From: Roseiarcus sp036489975
GTDB taxonomy: Bacteria > Pseudomonadota > Alphaproteobacteria > Rhizobiales > Beijerinckiaceae
Assembly: GCA_036489975.1 (NCBI GenBank)
Contig: DASXES010000140.1
Span: 1-64,000 of the forward strand
DNA length: 64,000 nt
Direction: 5' to 3'
The notes under the pieces were generated by a model. The model saw only the letters and a program-made list of their open reading frames with translations, ran no database searches and was not told the DNA's origin. Made by a program: the position numbers and the translations under genes. Positions 36,182-44,841 of the stretch are shown piece after piece (the first letter of the stretch is position 1; each line of letters starts with the position of its first letter).

Positions 36182-37135
36182 TCACTTCATCCGTCGCTCG
36201 AGTTCGTCGAGCACCCGGTAACACGGCAGCGCCTGCGCAACGCTGGCGTTGGGCTCGCGGCCCTCGCGGATCGCGGCGAAGAACTCCCGGTCCTGCAATT
36301 CGATGCCGTTCATGCTGACATCGACATGGGCGACGTCGATCTTCTCGTCCTTGCCATTATAGAGATCGTCATAGCGGGCGATGTAGGTCGCGCTGTCGCC
36401 GATGTAGCGGAAGAACGTGCCGAGCGGCCCCTCGTTGTTGAACGACAGCGCAAGCGTGCAGATCGCGCCGTTCTCGGCCTTCAATTGGATGCTCATGTCC
36501 ATGGCGATGCCAAGCTTCGGATGGATCGGGCCCTCAAGCGCATTGGCCTTCACGATCGGCGACCGGCATTGGTAGGCGAAGAGATCGACCGTGTGCGCGG
36601 CGTGATGCCAGAGCAGATGGTCGGTCCATGAGCGCGGTTGCCCGAGGGCGTTCATGTTGGTGCGGCGGAAGAAGAAGGTCTGCACGTCCATCTGCTGGAC
36701 ATGGAACTCGCCCTTGACAATGCGCTTGTGCACGAACTGATGGCTCGGGTTGAAGCGGCGCGTGTGGCCGACCATGGCGACGAGGCCCGTCTGCTTCTGC
36801 TCCGCGACCACAGCTTCCGCGTCCTTGAGGCTGTCGGCGAGCGGAATTTCGACCTGCACATGCTTCCCGGCTTTGAGGCACTGAAGCGCCTGCGCGGCGT
36901 GCATCTGCGTCGGCGTCGCGAGAATCACCGCGTCGAGGCCGGGAACCTTCAGGGCTTCGGCGAGATCGGTCGCGACGTGGCCTATTCCATATTTCGCCGC
37001 CGCCTCCCTGGTCTTGTCGAGCTCGCGCCCGACCAGCGAGACCGTCTCGACCCCGTCGATCAGTTTGATCGCGTCGAGGTGTTTCAGGCCGAAAGCGCCG
37101 GCGCCGGCGAGCGCGACTTTGATGGTTTTGGTCAT
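36182..37135 (-). CDS. ligC: 4-carboxy-2-hydroxymuconate-6-semialdehyde dehydrogenase LigC
   Basis: The ATG at 37135 gives 317 residues, the length expected for LigC. This Gfo/Idh/MocA-fold enzyme oxidises the ring-cleavage product of protocatechuate to 2-pyrone-4,6-dicarboxylate with NADP+. Seen are KVALAGAGAFGLKHLDAIK (Rossmann loop), TPTQMHAAQAL, VQVEIPLADSLKDAE and the long conserved RSWTDHLLWHHAAHTVDLFA. An upstream in-frame extension to 37381 crosses the REP element and is rejected. It is the last gene of the lig operon, separated from ligB by that repeat. Confidence 0.95.
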   Translation of the reverse strand: MTKTIKVALAGAGAFGLKHLDAIKLIDGVETVSLVGRELDKTREAAAKYGIGHVATDLAEALKVPGLDAVILATPTQMHAAQALQCLKAGKHVQVEIPLADSLKDAEAVVAEQKQTGLVAMVGHTRRFNPSHQFVHKRIVKGEFHVQQMDVQTFFFRRTNMNALGQPRSWTDHLLWHHAAHTVDLFAYQCRSPIVKANALEGPIHPKLGIAMDMSIQLKAENGAICTLALSFNNEGPLGTFFRYIGDSATYIARYDDLYNGKDEKIDVAHVDVSMNGIELQDREFFAAIREGREPNASVAQALPCYRVLDELERRMK

Positions 37136-37168
37136 GACGTCTCCAACGGCGAGGGGTCGATCCTCATC

Positions 37169-37256
37169 GTCATTGCGAACTGAGCGAAGCAATCCAGAGG
37201 CCGCACGCGCCCGACATTTCCCTAGATTGCTTTGTCGCTGCGCGCTTCGCAATGAC
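37169..37256. repeat. REP-like palindromic repeat, copy 2
   Basis: It begins GTCATTGCGAACTGAGCGAA and ends CGCTTCGCAATGAC, with CAATCCAG and CTAGATTG complementary inside. It lies between ligB and ligC within an otherwise tightly packed operon and could lower ligC transcript level or protect the upstream mRNA. Confidence 0.8.
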
Positions 37257-37277
37257 GAGGTTCGGCCAAAGCAAGGG

Positions 37278-38138
37278 CTACCCCGCGTTCTCCAGAATGA
37301 GATGACCGACCGCGGTGTTGGAAGCCGGCACATGGTAGAACCGGTGCGCGACTTTCGGCTTCGCGCCGTGGGCCGCGACATCCGCCATGGCGCCGCGCGC
37401 CACCAGCCACATCACCAGTTCAATCCCTTCCGATCCCGCCTCGCGGACGTATTCGATGTTGGGCATCTTCGACAGGCCAACGGGATCATCGATCAGCCGA
37501 TCTAGGAAAGCGTTATCCCATGCCTTGTTGATGAGTCCGGCGCGCGGCCCCTGCAATTGATGGCTCATGCCGCCGGTGCCCCAGACATGGACGTTGATGT
37601 CTTGCGGGTAGCTCATGATCGCCTTGCCGATCGCGCGCCCGAGCGCGAGGCAGCGCGCGCCCGAGGGCACGGGATGCTGCACGACATTGACCGCGAAGGG
37701 GATGATCCTGCACGGCCATTCCGCGACCTCGCCGAATACGCACGAGAGCGGCACGGTGAGGCCGTGGTCGACGTCGATCTCGTTGACCATGGTGAGATCG
37801 AAATCCTGCTGGATCACTTCCGAGGCGATATGCGAGGCGAGCTCCGGATCGCCGATCACTTTCGGCACCGGGCGCGCGCCATAGCCTTCGTCGGCTGGAT
37901 TGAATTCGGGCCCCGTCATGATGGCGAAGGTCGGGATCATGGCGAGGGAGAAGGCGGTCGCGTGGTCGTTGTAAACGGCGACGATCACGTCGGGCTTATG
38001 CGTCTTCATCCACCGCTTGTCGAAATCATATCCGCCGAAGACCGGCTTCCAGTAATCCTCCTTCGTCTTGCCGAGGTCGAAGGCGGCGCCGACGGCGGGG
38101 ATGTGCGAGGTGTAGAGGGAGGCGGTGATGCGGGCCAT
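37278..38138 (-). CDS. ligB: Protocatechuate 4,5-dioxygenase beta subunit LigB
   Basis: The 286-residue class III extradiol dioxygenase subunit binds ferrous iron and splits the 4,5 bond of protocatechuate. The ligands expected from the Sphingobium LigAB structure are present: H12 (SLYTSHIPAVG), H59 (VYNDHA) and E240 (GSEGIELVMW). The catalytic His is at 193 (GTGGMSHQL). It follows ligA by about 40 bases and forms the alpha2beta2 enzyme with it. Confidence 0.96.
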   Translation of the reverse strand: MARITASLYTSHIPAVGAAFDLGKTKEDYWKPVFGGYDFDKRWMKTHKPDVIVAVYNDHATAFSLAMIPTFAIMTGPEFNPADEGYGARPVPKVIGDPELASHIASEVIQQDFDLTMVNEIDVDHGLTVPLSCVFGEVAEWPCRIIPFAVNVVQHPVPSGARCLALGRAIGKAIMSYPQDINVHVWGTGGMSHQLQGPRAGLINKAWDNAFLDRLIDDPVGLSKMPNIEYVREAGSEGIELVMWLVARGAMADVAAHGAKPKVAHRFYHVPASNTAVGHLILENAG

Positions 38139-38176
38139 GAGTCAAGCGTCTCTCGTGCGAGGAATTCCGAGCAGCG

Positions 38177-38590
38177 TCATGCCTTGCGCGGCCGCTGGGC
38201 GTCGCCGTCCTCGCCGATCCTGCGGTTGCCCTCGATCTTGCGGCCGCCCCTGATCATCATGTCGCGATATTCCTGCTCGGTCATGCCGGTCATCGAGCCC
38301 GCCATCTGCTGGAAGCTCTTGCCGTCGGTCGCGCCGATCTTGGCGAGGAAATAGATGTTGCCGCCGAGCTCGATGCAGCGGTTGAGGTCGCGCGCAAGGA
38401 CGGCTTGCTTCTGCGCCTCGCTCATTTTCCACTCGTCGAGGTAGGCGCGCTCGTCAGCCTTGAAACGGGCGCGGTTCTCGGCCTTCATCAGCGACATGCA
38501 GAACTGGTTCAGCCAGTAACCCTTGCGCGACTGGTCGGCGTCGAAGACTGTCGTCCCGGGAATCTCCGCGAACTCCTTGTCGAGCGCCAT
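38177..38590 (-). CDS. ligA: Protocatechuate 4,5-dioxygenase alpha subunit LigA
   Basis: The 137-residue helical small subunit forms the lid of the LigAB active site. The GTTVFDADQSRKGYWLNQFC start and the segment FLAKIGATDGKSFQQMAGSM with MTEQEY match the LigA family closely. It is five bases downstream of ligI and precedes ligB, the order expected for co-assembly. The C-terminus after GGRKIEGNRR is a short polar tail. Confidence 0.95.
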   Translation of the reverse strand: MALDKEFAEIPGTTVFDADQSRKGYWLNQFCMSLMKAENRARFKADERAYLDEWKMSEAQKQAVLARDLNRCIELGGNIYFLAKIGATDGKSFQQMAGSMTGMTEQEYRDMMIRGGRKIEGNRRIGEDGDAQRPRKA

Positions 38591-38595
38591 CGGTC

Positions 38596-39561
38596 TTACC
38601 CTTTCTTTTCCTCGGGCCAGTAGAGTCGCATCGGATTGTCAACCAGGAGCAGGTCCTGCAGGTCGGCTGCGGGAGCGATATGGGGAATGATATCGACCAT
38701 GAGCCCGTCGTCGGGCATGTGGTCCTTGAGATTGGGATGGGGCCAGTCAGTGCCCCACAGCACCCGGTCCGGGAATTCCTCGACCACCTTGCGCGCGAAC
38801 GGGACCACGTCGCGGTAGGGGTTGTGTTCGCCGTTCAGCGCCGGCGGGCCGGAAACCGACAGGCGTTCGGCGCCCGTCACCTTGCACCAGACGTTCTCGT
38901 AATCGTCCATGAACTTGAGGAAGCGGGCGTATTCCGGACCGTCGGCCGGCTTCGTCACGTCAGGCCGCCCCATATGGTCGACGACGATGGTGGTCGGCAG
39001 GCCCGAGAAGAAATCGGAGAGTTCGGGCAAGTCCGCCGCCTCGAAATAGACGACGATGTGCCAGCCATGCTCGACGATGCGCTCGGCGATTTCTTTGAGC
39101 TCCTCCTGCGGCGTGAAGTCGACCAGCCTCTTGACGAAATTGAACCTGACGCCGCGCACGCCCGCCTCGTGCAGGCGCTTCAGCTCCGCGTCGGTGATGG
39201 CGCGCCTGACCGTTGCGATTCCGCGCGCCCTGCCTTCGCTTGAAATGAGCGCGTCGACCATGGCGCTATTGTCGGCGCCGTGGCAGGTCGCCTGCACCAC
39301 GACATTGCGGGCAAAGCCGAGACGGTCGCGCAGCGCGAACAATTGCGCCTTGCTGGCGTCGCACGGTGTGTATTTGCGCTCGGGCGCATAAGGAAACTGG
39401 GCCCCCGGCCCGAACACATGGCAATGCGCGTCGACGGCGCCGGGAGGAAGCGCAAAGCTCGGCTTGCTGGGCTTGTCGAACCAGTCGAGCCAACCCTTGG
39501 TCTTCTCGAACGGCCCCGAGACGGGCTTGCCCGCGTCGTTCACAGCGCCTTCAGTCGACAT
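38596..39561 (-). CDS. ligI: 2-pyrone-4,6-dicarboxylate hydrolase LigI
   Basis: The ATG at 39561 (within the end of ligK, an 11-base overlap) gives 321 residues. This amidohydrolase-fold lactonase opens 2-pyrone-4,6-dicarboxylate. Motifs are DAHCHVFGPG (H46, H48), VVQATCHGADNSAMV, VDHMGRPD and the acidic metal/catalytic WGTDWPHPNL. It is slightly longer than characterised LigI (about 293) because of an N-terminal extension up to DWFDKPSKPSFALPPG. Frames reaching upstream to 39726 overlap ligK and are not used. Confidence 0.94.
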   Translation of the reverse strand: MSTEGAVNDAGKPVSGPFEKTKGWLDWFDKPSKPSFALPPGAVDAHCHVFGPGAQFPYAPERKYTPCDASKAQLFALRDRLGFARNVVVQATCHGADNSAMVDALISSEGRARGIATVRRAITDAELKRLHEAGVRGVRFNFVKRLVDFTPQEELKEIAERIVEHGWHIVVYFEAADLPELSDFFSGLPTTIVVDHMGRPDVTKPADGPEYARFLKFMDDYENVWCKVTGAERLSVSGPPALNGEHNPYRDVVPFARKVVEEFPDRVLWGTDWPHPNLKDHMPDDGLMVDIIPHIAPAADLQDLLLVDNPMRLYWPEEKKG

Positions 39562-40234
39562 ATTTGAGGCCCGCCTTTTCGAGCGGCTCGCGCATCTTGT
39601 ACATGTCGAGGCCCAGTACGCCCGCCGCGAGCTTGGCGCGCTTGTCGCCCTCGTTGGCCTCGCGCGCTTTCGCCGCTTCCGCCGTCCTTGCCGCCCAGTC
39701 GGCCGGCACGACGACCACCCCGTCATCGTCGGCGACGATGGCGTCGCCCGGATTGACCGCGGCGCCCGCGCAGACCACCGGAATATTGACCGAGCCCAGG
39801 GTCGCCTTCACCGTGCCCTTGGCGCTGACGCACTTGCTCCACACCGGAAAGCCCATCTCGGTCAGCGTCTTCACGTCGCGCACGCCCGCGTCGATAATGA
39901 GCGCCTTCGCGCCGCGCGCTCTGAAGCTGGTCGCGAGCAGATCGCCGAAATAGCCGTCGGTGCAGTCGGCGCTGAGCGCCGCGACCACGATGTCGCCGGG
40001 CTCGATCTCAGCGGCGACGACATGCATCATCCAGTTGTCGCCCGGGTGCAGGAGAACCGTGACCGCCGTGCCGGAGACGAGCGCACCTGGATAGATCGGC
40101 CGCATATAGGGCTTCATCAGGCCGACGCGGCCCATCGCCTCATGCACAGTCGCTACGCCATAGCGCCCGAGCGCCTCGACCGCGGCGCGTTCCGCCCGCT
40201 TGATCTTGCGCCTGACGACGCCGAGTTCGGTCAT
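39551..40234 (-). CDS. ligK: 4-carboxy-4-hydroxy-2-oxoadipate (CHA/HMG) aldolase LigK
   Basis: The 227-residue RraA-fold aldolase splits 4-carboxy-4-hydroxy-2-oxoadipate into pyruvate and oxaloacetate, the last step of the 4,5-cleavage route. Motifs are GVATVHEAMGRVG, DNWMMHVVAAEIEPGDIVV, the active-site loop FGDLLATSFRARGAKALIID and GVRDV (conserved Arg), then DAIVADDDGVVVVP. The ATG at 40234 has GGGAGGAGAG before it. It is the first gene of the operon; the hydratase (ligJ), tautomerase (ligU) and a LigR-type regulator are not adjacent. Confidence 0.93.
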   Translation of the reverse strand: MTELGVVRRKIKRAERAAVEALGRYGVATVHEAMGRVGLMKPYMRPIYPGALVSGTAVTVLLHPGDNWMMHVVAAEIEPGDIVVAALSADCTDGYFGDLLATSFRARGAKALIIDAGVRDVKTLTEMGFPVWSKCVSAKGTVKATLGSVNIPVVCAGAAVNPGDAIVADDDGVVVVPADWAARTAEAAKAREANEGDKRAKLAAGVLGLDMYKMREPLEKAGLKYVD

Positions 40235-40516
40235 CTCTCTCCTCCCGGACCGGTGGCGCCCACGCCTCGCTCCCGACGCGGAGCAACCGGTCGACTTCAT
40301 AGTCCCTATGCCGCCGCGGGCGCAACGCTAGCGGTCAGAGAGACGAAAATCGCGTGACCCTGATGGCAAGCGCGCACCGTTGCCATTTATCGTTGAGTTT
40401 GGCCGCTTGCGGGGCGCGATCCGGAGCGCGAGCTGAGGGCGCCCCGGGCATTTGACTTTTGACATTCTCGCCCGCTCAGTGGTCTCTCGATTTCCCGTTC
40501 GCGGAGGGCAGCGCCC

Positions 40517-41092
40517 ATGCTTAAAGGGATCGCAATAGGAATCGTACTCGCGATAATCGTTGGCATAGGCGTAGGCTATGTTGCCGTCGTGAGTGGGGCC
40601 ATTCCGGCCAATGCCGACGCCCAGCCCGGTCCAATTGAGCAATGGCTTGCCGCAACGTCGCTGCAAGCGACGTTGAATTCGCAGGCTCCGAAGGAAGCAA
40701 ATCCAGTCGCGCCGACCGACGCAAACCTGATCGATGGCATTCGACTGTACGGTCAGAATTGCGCGATTTGTCACGGTTCGGCCGATGGGGAAAAGTCGAC
40801 CTCTTGGATCGCCAAGGGCGAATATCCAGCGCCGCCTCAGTTGGCCAGCGACGGGGTCGAAGATGATCCAGAAGGTTGGACGTTTTGGAAAATCAAACAT
40901 GGCATTCGCCTGACTGGAATGCCGTCGTGGAAAGATGCTTTGGACGATAAGCAGATTTGGACCTTGGCGCTATTCCTGAAACACATGGATAAACTTCCGC
41001 CGGCTGCCAATGCGGAATGGAAAGCACTCCCGGCGCCCCATCCGGGTCCAGCATCGATCAATAACCCGACGCCGCCAAAATCGGGCGGATAA
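40517..41092 (+). CDS. Membrane-anchored monohaem cytochrome c
   Basis: The 191-residue protein has an uncleaved-looking N-terminal helix (residues 4-25) that anchors it to the periplasmic side. A single haem site CAICH (C82, C85, H86) is present with a probable axial Met at 135 (RLTGMPSW). The domain has class I cytochrome c features (LYGQNCAICHG, DDKQIWTLALFLKHMDKLP). A proline-rich tail follows. It is divergent from the lig operon with 282 bases between, and no oxidase or dehydrogenase gene is adjacent, so its partner is unknown. Confidence 0.88.
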   Translation: MLKGIAIGIVLAIIVGIGVGYVAVVSGAIPANADAQPGPIEQWLAATSLQATLNSQAPKEANPVAPTDANLIDGIRLYGQNCAICHGSADGEKSTSWIAKGEYPAPPQLASDGVEDDPEGWTFWKIKHGIRLTGMPSWKDALDDKQIWTLALFLKHMDKLPPAANAEWKALPAPHPGPASINNPTPPKSGG

Positions 41093-41270
41093 TGTCGCCG
41101 GAGAAACACTTCGTTAATCGGGTTGGAAGGCGGCGAGCCAGCGTTTTGGGTCGAACGATCGGCCTCAACGCTGATCACGAAAACGTGAACGACCCTACTT
41201 CATCCCGACCAGGACCGATCCGTCTACCGATCCACTGACTGTCGCCGCCGTATCGACAGGCGGAGATGCA

Positions 41271-41612
41271 ATGGTGAATTCGTTTTTGGGGCAGCCAATC
41301 GCCTTTCAGGAAGGCGCCTTGATTGGCGCGACCGGCTATCCCTTTTCAGCGCTTCCCACCGCCTCGAGCATACCCTACTCGCTCGCCGAAGACAGCATCG
41401 GCCTGGCGTTTTCTCTCCCGGATGGGATCCACTATGGGTTCGTCACCACGCTCGGCCCTGAGGTGATCCTGTACGGATACAACACCACCCCGGGCGGTTT
41501 TATCACCGTCGGCGTGCCAGAACCTGCAACCTGGGCCATGTTCATTATTGGTATGGGCTTGCTCGGCGCCCTGGCGCGCAAAAGAGCAATAGTTTCGCCA
41601 CGGCCTGCCTGA
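41271..41612 (+). pseudogene. PEP-CTERM protein fragment lacking its N-terminus
   Basis: The 113-residue frame ends with a complete sorting signal: VGVPEPATWAMF, a hydrophobic helix GLLGALA and the basic RKR stop-transfer. The upstream portion (residues 1-80) looks like the end of a beta-rich secreted domain. There is no signal peptide, and the frame is closed by a TGA at 41172, so no usable secretory start exists. It is therefore probably the 3' remnant of a larger gene. A cytoplasmic product starting at ATG 41271 would not be sorted. Confidence 0.6.
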
Positions 41613-41875
41613 CTTCGAGGCCGGCCTAAACACCAGCTCCGCAGCCTTTCATAAAACGAGAGCCGATAAGGTTCTGACGGCGCTTTGGCGCGCGCCTTAG
41701 CACTATTCATAACTATAGAGTCTCCTTCAGAAAGATTTTGTCTAATATTAAATGGCCGCGGGCGCCGAAACTTCTGTCCGCCCAGTCCGTAATCTTTATG
41801 CGGCCATTCCAGGCCCCGCGCAGCAGGGCCGGAATGGAGGAATGCGGGATCGTATTTTGTAATATGGAGGAAGAA

Positions 41876-42844
41876 ATGGCCAGACAAAGCAGTATATATG
41901 GGGCGTCCAGCGATCAACGACCAGGAATCGGGAGCGGACGGCGTGAGTTCCTGCGCAGCCTCGGGCTAGGAGCGGCCGGCGCCGCCGTATTGGGGACGAC
42001 TGCCACCTTCTCCAGCGAGGCGAACGCCCAGGCGGTGACTGACGCCGCCATCCTGACGTTTGCGCTGAACCTCGAATATCTGGAAGCCGAATTCTACCTC
42101 AGGGCGGCGACTGACGCTGGACTGCCGCCGCAGGATATCGGCCCCGATCCCGGCCCGGTCACTGGCGGCGCCATGGTCAATTTCATGGGCGATGCGACAG
42201 TCAAGGCCTACGCAATAGAGATCGCGCAGGAGGAACACAAACACGTTCAGTTCCTGCGCGCGGCGCTGACCGCCTTGACCGGGTCTGCGATCTCGCGTCC
42301 AGCCCTGGACCTTTCGTCCAGCTTCGCCGCGGCTGCTCTTATCGCCGGCCTTGGCACAGGTTTCAGTCCCTATGCCGACCCAAACAGCTTCCTGCTCGGG
42401 GCCTATATATTCGAGGATGTTGGCGTCACCGCCTATCACGGCGCGGCGCCGTTGATCGCCAACAAGGTTGTTCTTGACAAGGCTGCCGGCATTCTGGCGG
42501 CCGAGGCGTATCACGCCGGGATCATTCGGGCATCGCTCTTCGTTGGCGGCTTTGCGAGTAAAACCACCGCGATCTCGAACCTGCGAGCGTCCCTGGACGG
42601 TACGATTCATACTCAGAACCAGGATGATTTCGGTGTCGGCACGACGGCCACTCCGATGATCGCTAACCTGAGTAACGCGATGAACGGCTCGCTTCTCGGC
42701 GGCTTTCCGAGCAATTCACCGCCCGGAAATAACGCCATCGCTTTCGATCGAACAACGCGACAGGTGCTCAATATCGTCTATGGCGGGGTCAATGCGACGA
42801 AGGGCCTCTTTTTCCCGGCGGGCCTGAACGGCCCAATCCGGTAG
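41876..42844 (+). CDS. Tat-exported ferritin-like domain protein
   Basis: The ATG at 41876 follows GGAGGAAG and gives 322 residues. A twin-arginine signal (GRREFLRSLGLGAAGAAVLG, about 21-40) leads to a Ferritin_2-type helical bundle. It has carboxylate/histidine pairs in LNLEYLEAEFY, AQEEHKHVQFL, FEDVGVTAYHG and AAEAYHAGI, the four helices that would carry a di-metal site. The C-terminal 90 residues are Asn/Gly-rich. Relatives are annotated as desiccation- or stress-related periplasmic proteins. The function is unproven. It stands alone. Confidence 0.82.
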   Translation: MARQSSIYGASSDQRPGIGSGRREFLRSLGLGAAGAAVLGTTATFSSEANAQAVTDAAILTFALNLEYLEAEFYLRAATDAGLPPQDIGPDPGPVTGGAMVNFMGDATVKAYAIEIAQEEHKHVQFLRAALTALTGSAISRPALDLSSSFAAAALIAGLGTGFSPYADPNSFLLGAYIFEDVGVTAYHGAAPLIANKVVLDKAAGILAAEAYHAGIIRASLFVGGFASKTTAISNLRASLDGTIHTQNQDDFGVGTTATPMIANLSNAMNGSLLGGFPSNSPPGNNAIAFDRTTRQVLNIVYGGVNATKGLFFPAGLNGPIR

Positions 42845-43101
42845 GCTCGCGCAACGGGCCGTCCCAGCGAATGGGGCGGCTTCCTCGGCACGAACAGGAG
42901 CATACGGGCCACGAGCGTTTGTCTTTGGGCGACTATCATCTGAAGAGATCAGCTGCCACCCTCACTCGAAGCCGGTCTTAACCCCAAGAAATACCGGCTG
43001 GGAGCGTAACGCAAGGCTCAGGCGAAACGAACGAGGAGACGTGTCGGTTTCTCGCCACGTCCGGCGCCGCCTTGCGGCGTCGCCATTGGAGAATTGTTCC
43101 C

Positions 43102-43302
43102 ATGACCAGGATGTTCCTGCTTTCCGTCCCGCTGCTCGCCTTCGGCGTTGTCTCCGCGCTTCCCGCTCAGGCGGAAGACACGACGATGAAGAAGGACACG
43201 ATGCATATGTCGAAGCCCGCGCATCACATGAAAAAGGACGCGATGATGCATAAGGACTCAATGAAGAAAGACACGATGATGAAGGACGACACGCAGAAAT
43301 AA
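43102..43302 (+). CDS. Pentapeptide MXKDX repeat protein
   Basis: The 66-residue secreted protein has a signal peptide (MTRMFLLSVPLLAFGVVSALPAQA, shown by length and AQA cleavage site). The mature part is nearly all Met/Lys/Asp/His in five-residue steps (MKKDT, MKKDA, MHKDS, MKKDT, MKDDT). It matches the family described as pentapeptide MXKDX repeat proteins, whose role is unknown. Met/His richness suggests metal (copper) binding, but that is a guess. A GGAGA site lies about 10 bases upstream. The gene is monocistronic. Confidence 0.85.
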   Translation: MTRMFLLSVPLLAFGVVSALPAQAEDTTMKKDTMHMSKPAHHMKKDAMMHKDSMKKDTMMKDDTQK

Positions 43303-43598
43303 GCGGGATCTGGCCACCCGCGCTTGAGGCCTACGCGAGCCGCGACCGCGGAATGTTCCAGAGCGACCTCGCCGCCGAAGGGGTCGGCGGAGCGGCGCAT
43401 GCGATGCGCTCGGGCGCCTGCCCGGGCGTTGGAAGCCCCAGGCCACGAACGAAAACGCGACCCTTGGGTCGAAACCGGTCAAGTGATCCTGTTTCGACCC
43501 TGGGAGCGGTTTGTCGGTGTAAAACGGCCAATCCGCTCCACGAACGTAACTTTGTGCTATCTTCCTCTGGAGATTGGTGGGGCTGATTCGGGGCGCGA

Positions 43599-43976
43599 GT
43601 GAAATCGATCGATACGACCTACCTCGCCATTGGCGCGCTATGGCTGGTGCTCGGAATGGCGCTCGGCATCGCGATGGGGGCGAGCGCGAACTTCCTCTTC
43701 ATGCCCGTCCACGCGCATATCAACCTCATCGGTTTCGCGTGTCATTCGATCTTCGGCATGGCCTATCGGCAATGGCCGACGATGAAGGCCTCGGGTCTCT
43801 CCCTCTATCAGTTCTGGATCTTCGTGATCTCAACCCCGATCACGTTGATTAGCCTGGCCTTCACCCTGACCGGCGGTCCGGCGTTGCCGACCATCATCGG
43901 ATCATTCGGTCTCCTGATCGGCGCGGCGCTGTTCTGCTTCTTGGCTTGGCGGACGCTGCTCGTCGCGGCGGATTGA
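43599..43976 (+). CDS. Small four-helix membrane protein related to haem-copper oxidase subunit I
   Basis: The 125-residue protein starts at GTG and has four predicted membrane helices. The block FMPVHAHINLIGFACHSIFGMAYRQWP (positions about 31-57) resembles a helix of subunit I of haem-copper/NO reductases, and proteins of this length are often labelled 'cytochrome-c oxidase'. It has two conserved-looking His residues (VHAH) but too few helices for a catalytic oxidase. It is probably a stand-alone haem- or quinol-interacting membrane protein; function unknown. No oxidase genes are adjacent. Confidence 0.7.
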   Translation: MKSIDTTYLAIGALWLVLGMALGIAMGASANFLFMPVHAHINLIGFACHSIFGMAYRQWPTMKASGLSLYQFWIFVISTPITLISLAFTLTGGPALPTIIGSFGLLIGAALFCFLAWRTLLVAAD

Positions 43977-44027
43977 GCGCGCGGACGACCACGCCACAAT
44001 CCGCAACGAGGGCCATGCCCGCTCGGA

Positions 44028-44549
44028 TTACTCCGCGGCTGCCGCGGCCCGCTTCGGAAGCACCCAGTTCGGGCGGGGAAAGTGGCAGGTGTAGCCGTTC
44101 GGGTAGCGCTCGAGATAGTCCTGATGCTCAGGCTCAGCCTGCCAGAACGGACCCGCCGGCTGGATCTCCGTGACCACTTTGCCGGGCCATAAGCCCGACG
44201 CATTCACGTCCGCGATCGTGTCGAGCGCCACGCGCTTCTGTTCGTCGCTGGTGGTGAAGATGGCCGACCGATAGCTCGCGCCGACATCGTTCCCCTGCCG
44301 GTTGCGGGTCGTCGGGTCGTGGATCTGAAAGAAGAGCTCGAGCAGCGTCCGGTAGCTGATTTTCGCCGGATCGAAGACGATTTCGATCGCCTCCGCGTGA
44401 TTGCCGTGGTTCCGGTAGGTCGCATTCGGGACCTCGCCGCCGGTATAGCCGACCCGGGTCGAAACGACCCCGGGATAGCGGCGGATCAGATCCTGCATGC
44501 CCCAGAAGCATCCGCCGGCGAGAACCGCCCGCTCCGTTGAACCTGCCAT
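44028..44549 (-). CDS. msrA: Peptide-methionine (S)-S-oxide reductase MsrA
   Basis: The start is placed at ATG 44549, which has a perfect AGGAGG seven bases before it, rather than at 44570; this gives 173 residues. The active-site motif GCFWG (catalytic C14), GYTGGEVPNATYRNHGNHAEAIEI and YRTLLELFFQIHDPTT are typical MsrA. It repairs methionine-S-sulfoxide in proteins using thioredoxin. Near the C-terminus, YPNGYTCHFP provides a candidate recycling Cys. No msrB is adjacent. Confidence 0.95.
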   Translation of the reverse strand: MAGSTERAVLAGGCFWGMQDLIRRYPGVVSTRVGYTGGEVPNATYRNHGNHAEAIEIVFDPAKISYRTLLELFFQIHDPTTRNRQGNDVGASYRSAIFTTSDEQKRVALDTIADVNASGLWPGKVVTEIQPAGPFWQAEPEHQDYLERYPNGYTCHFPRPNWVLPKRAAAAAE

Positions 44550-44841
44550 GGCTGCGCCTCCTGCTGACATGGGCTTTCGTCGCCCGGGTGACGGACATCC
44601 CGCCGCTGCTTTAGATAATCATCCCGAGCGAAAACAACACCCGGCGCCCATCGGTCAGAAGGCGCCGGCGCCAGGGCGCGCGCCTCCCGTGAGCGCGGAC
44701 GGATTCTTTGCTCCCCCAGGCGCGAAGTCGCTCGCCTCCCGCCCGAGGCCGCAGACTCGGCGCCGCGGCACAACGAGGGAGTTGACAACGCTCAAGCCCT
44801 TACCACGTTAAATTGGTAGACTGTTAGTTTGGACGTTCGAC

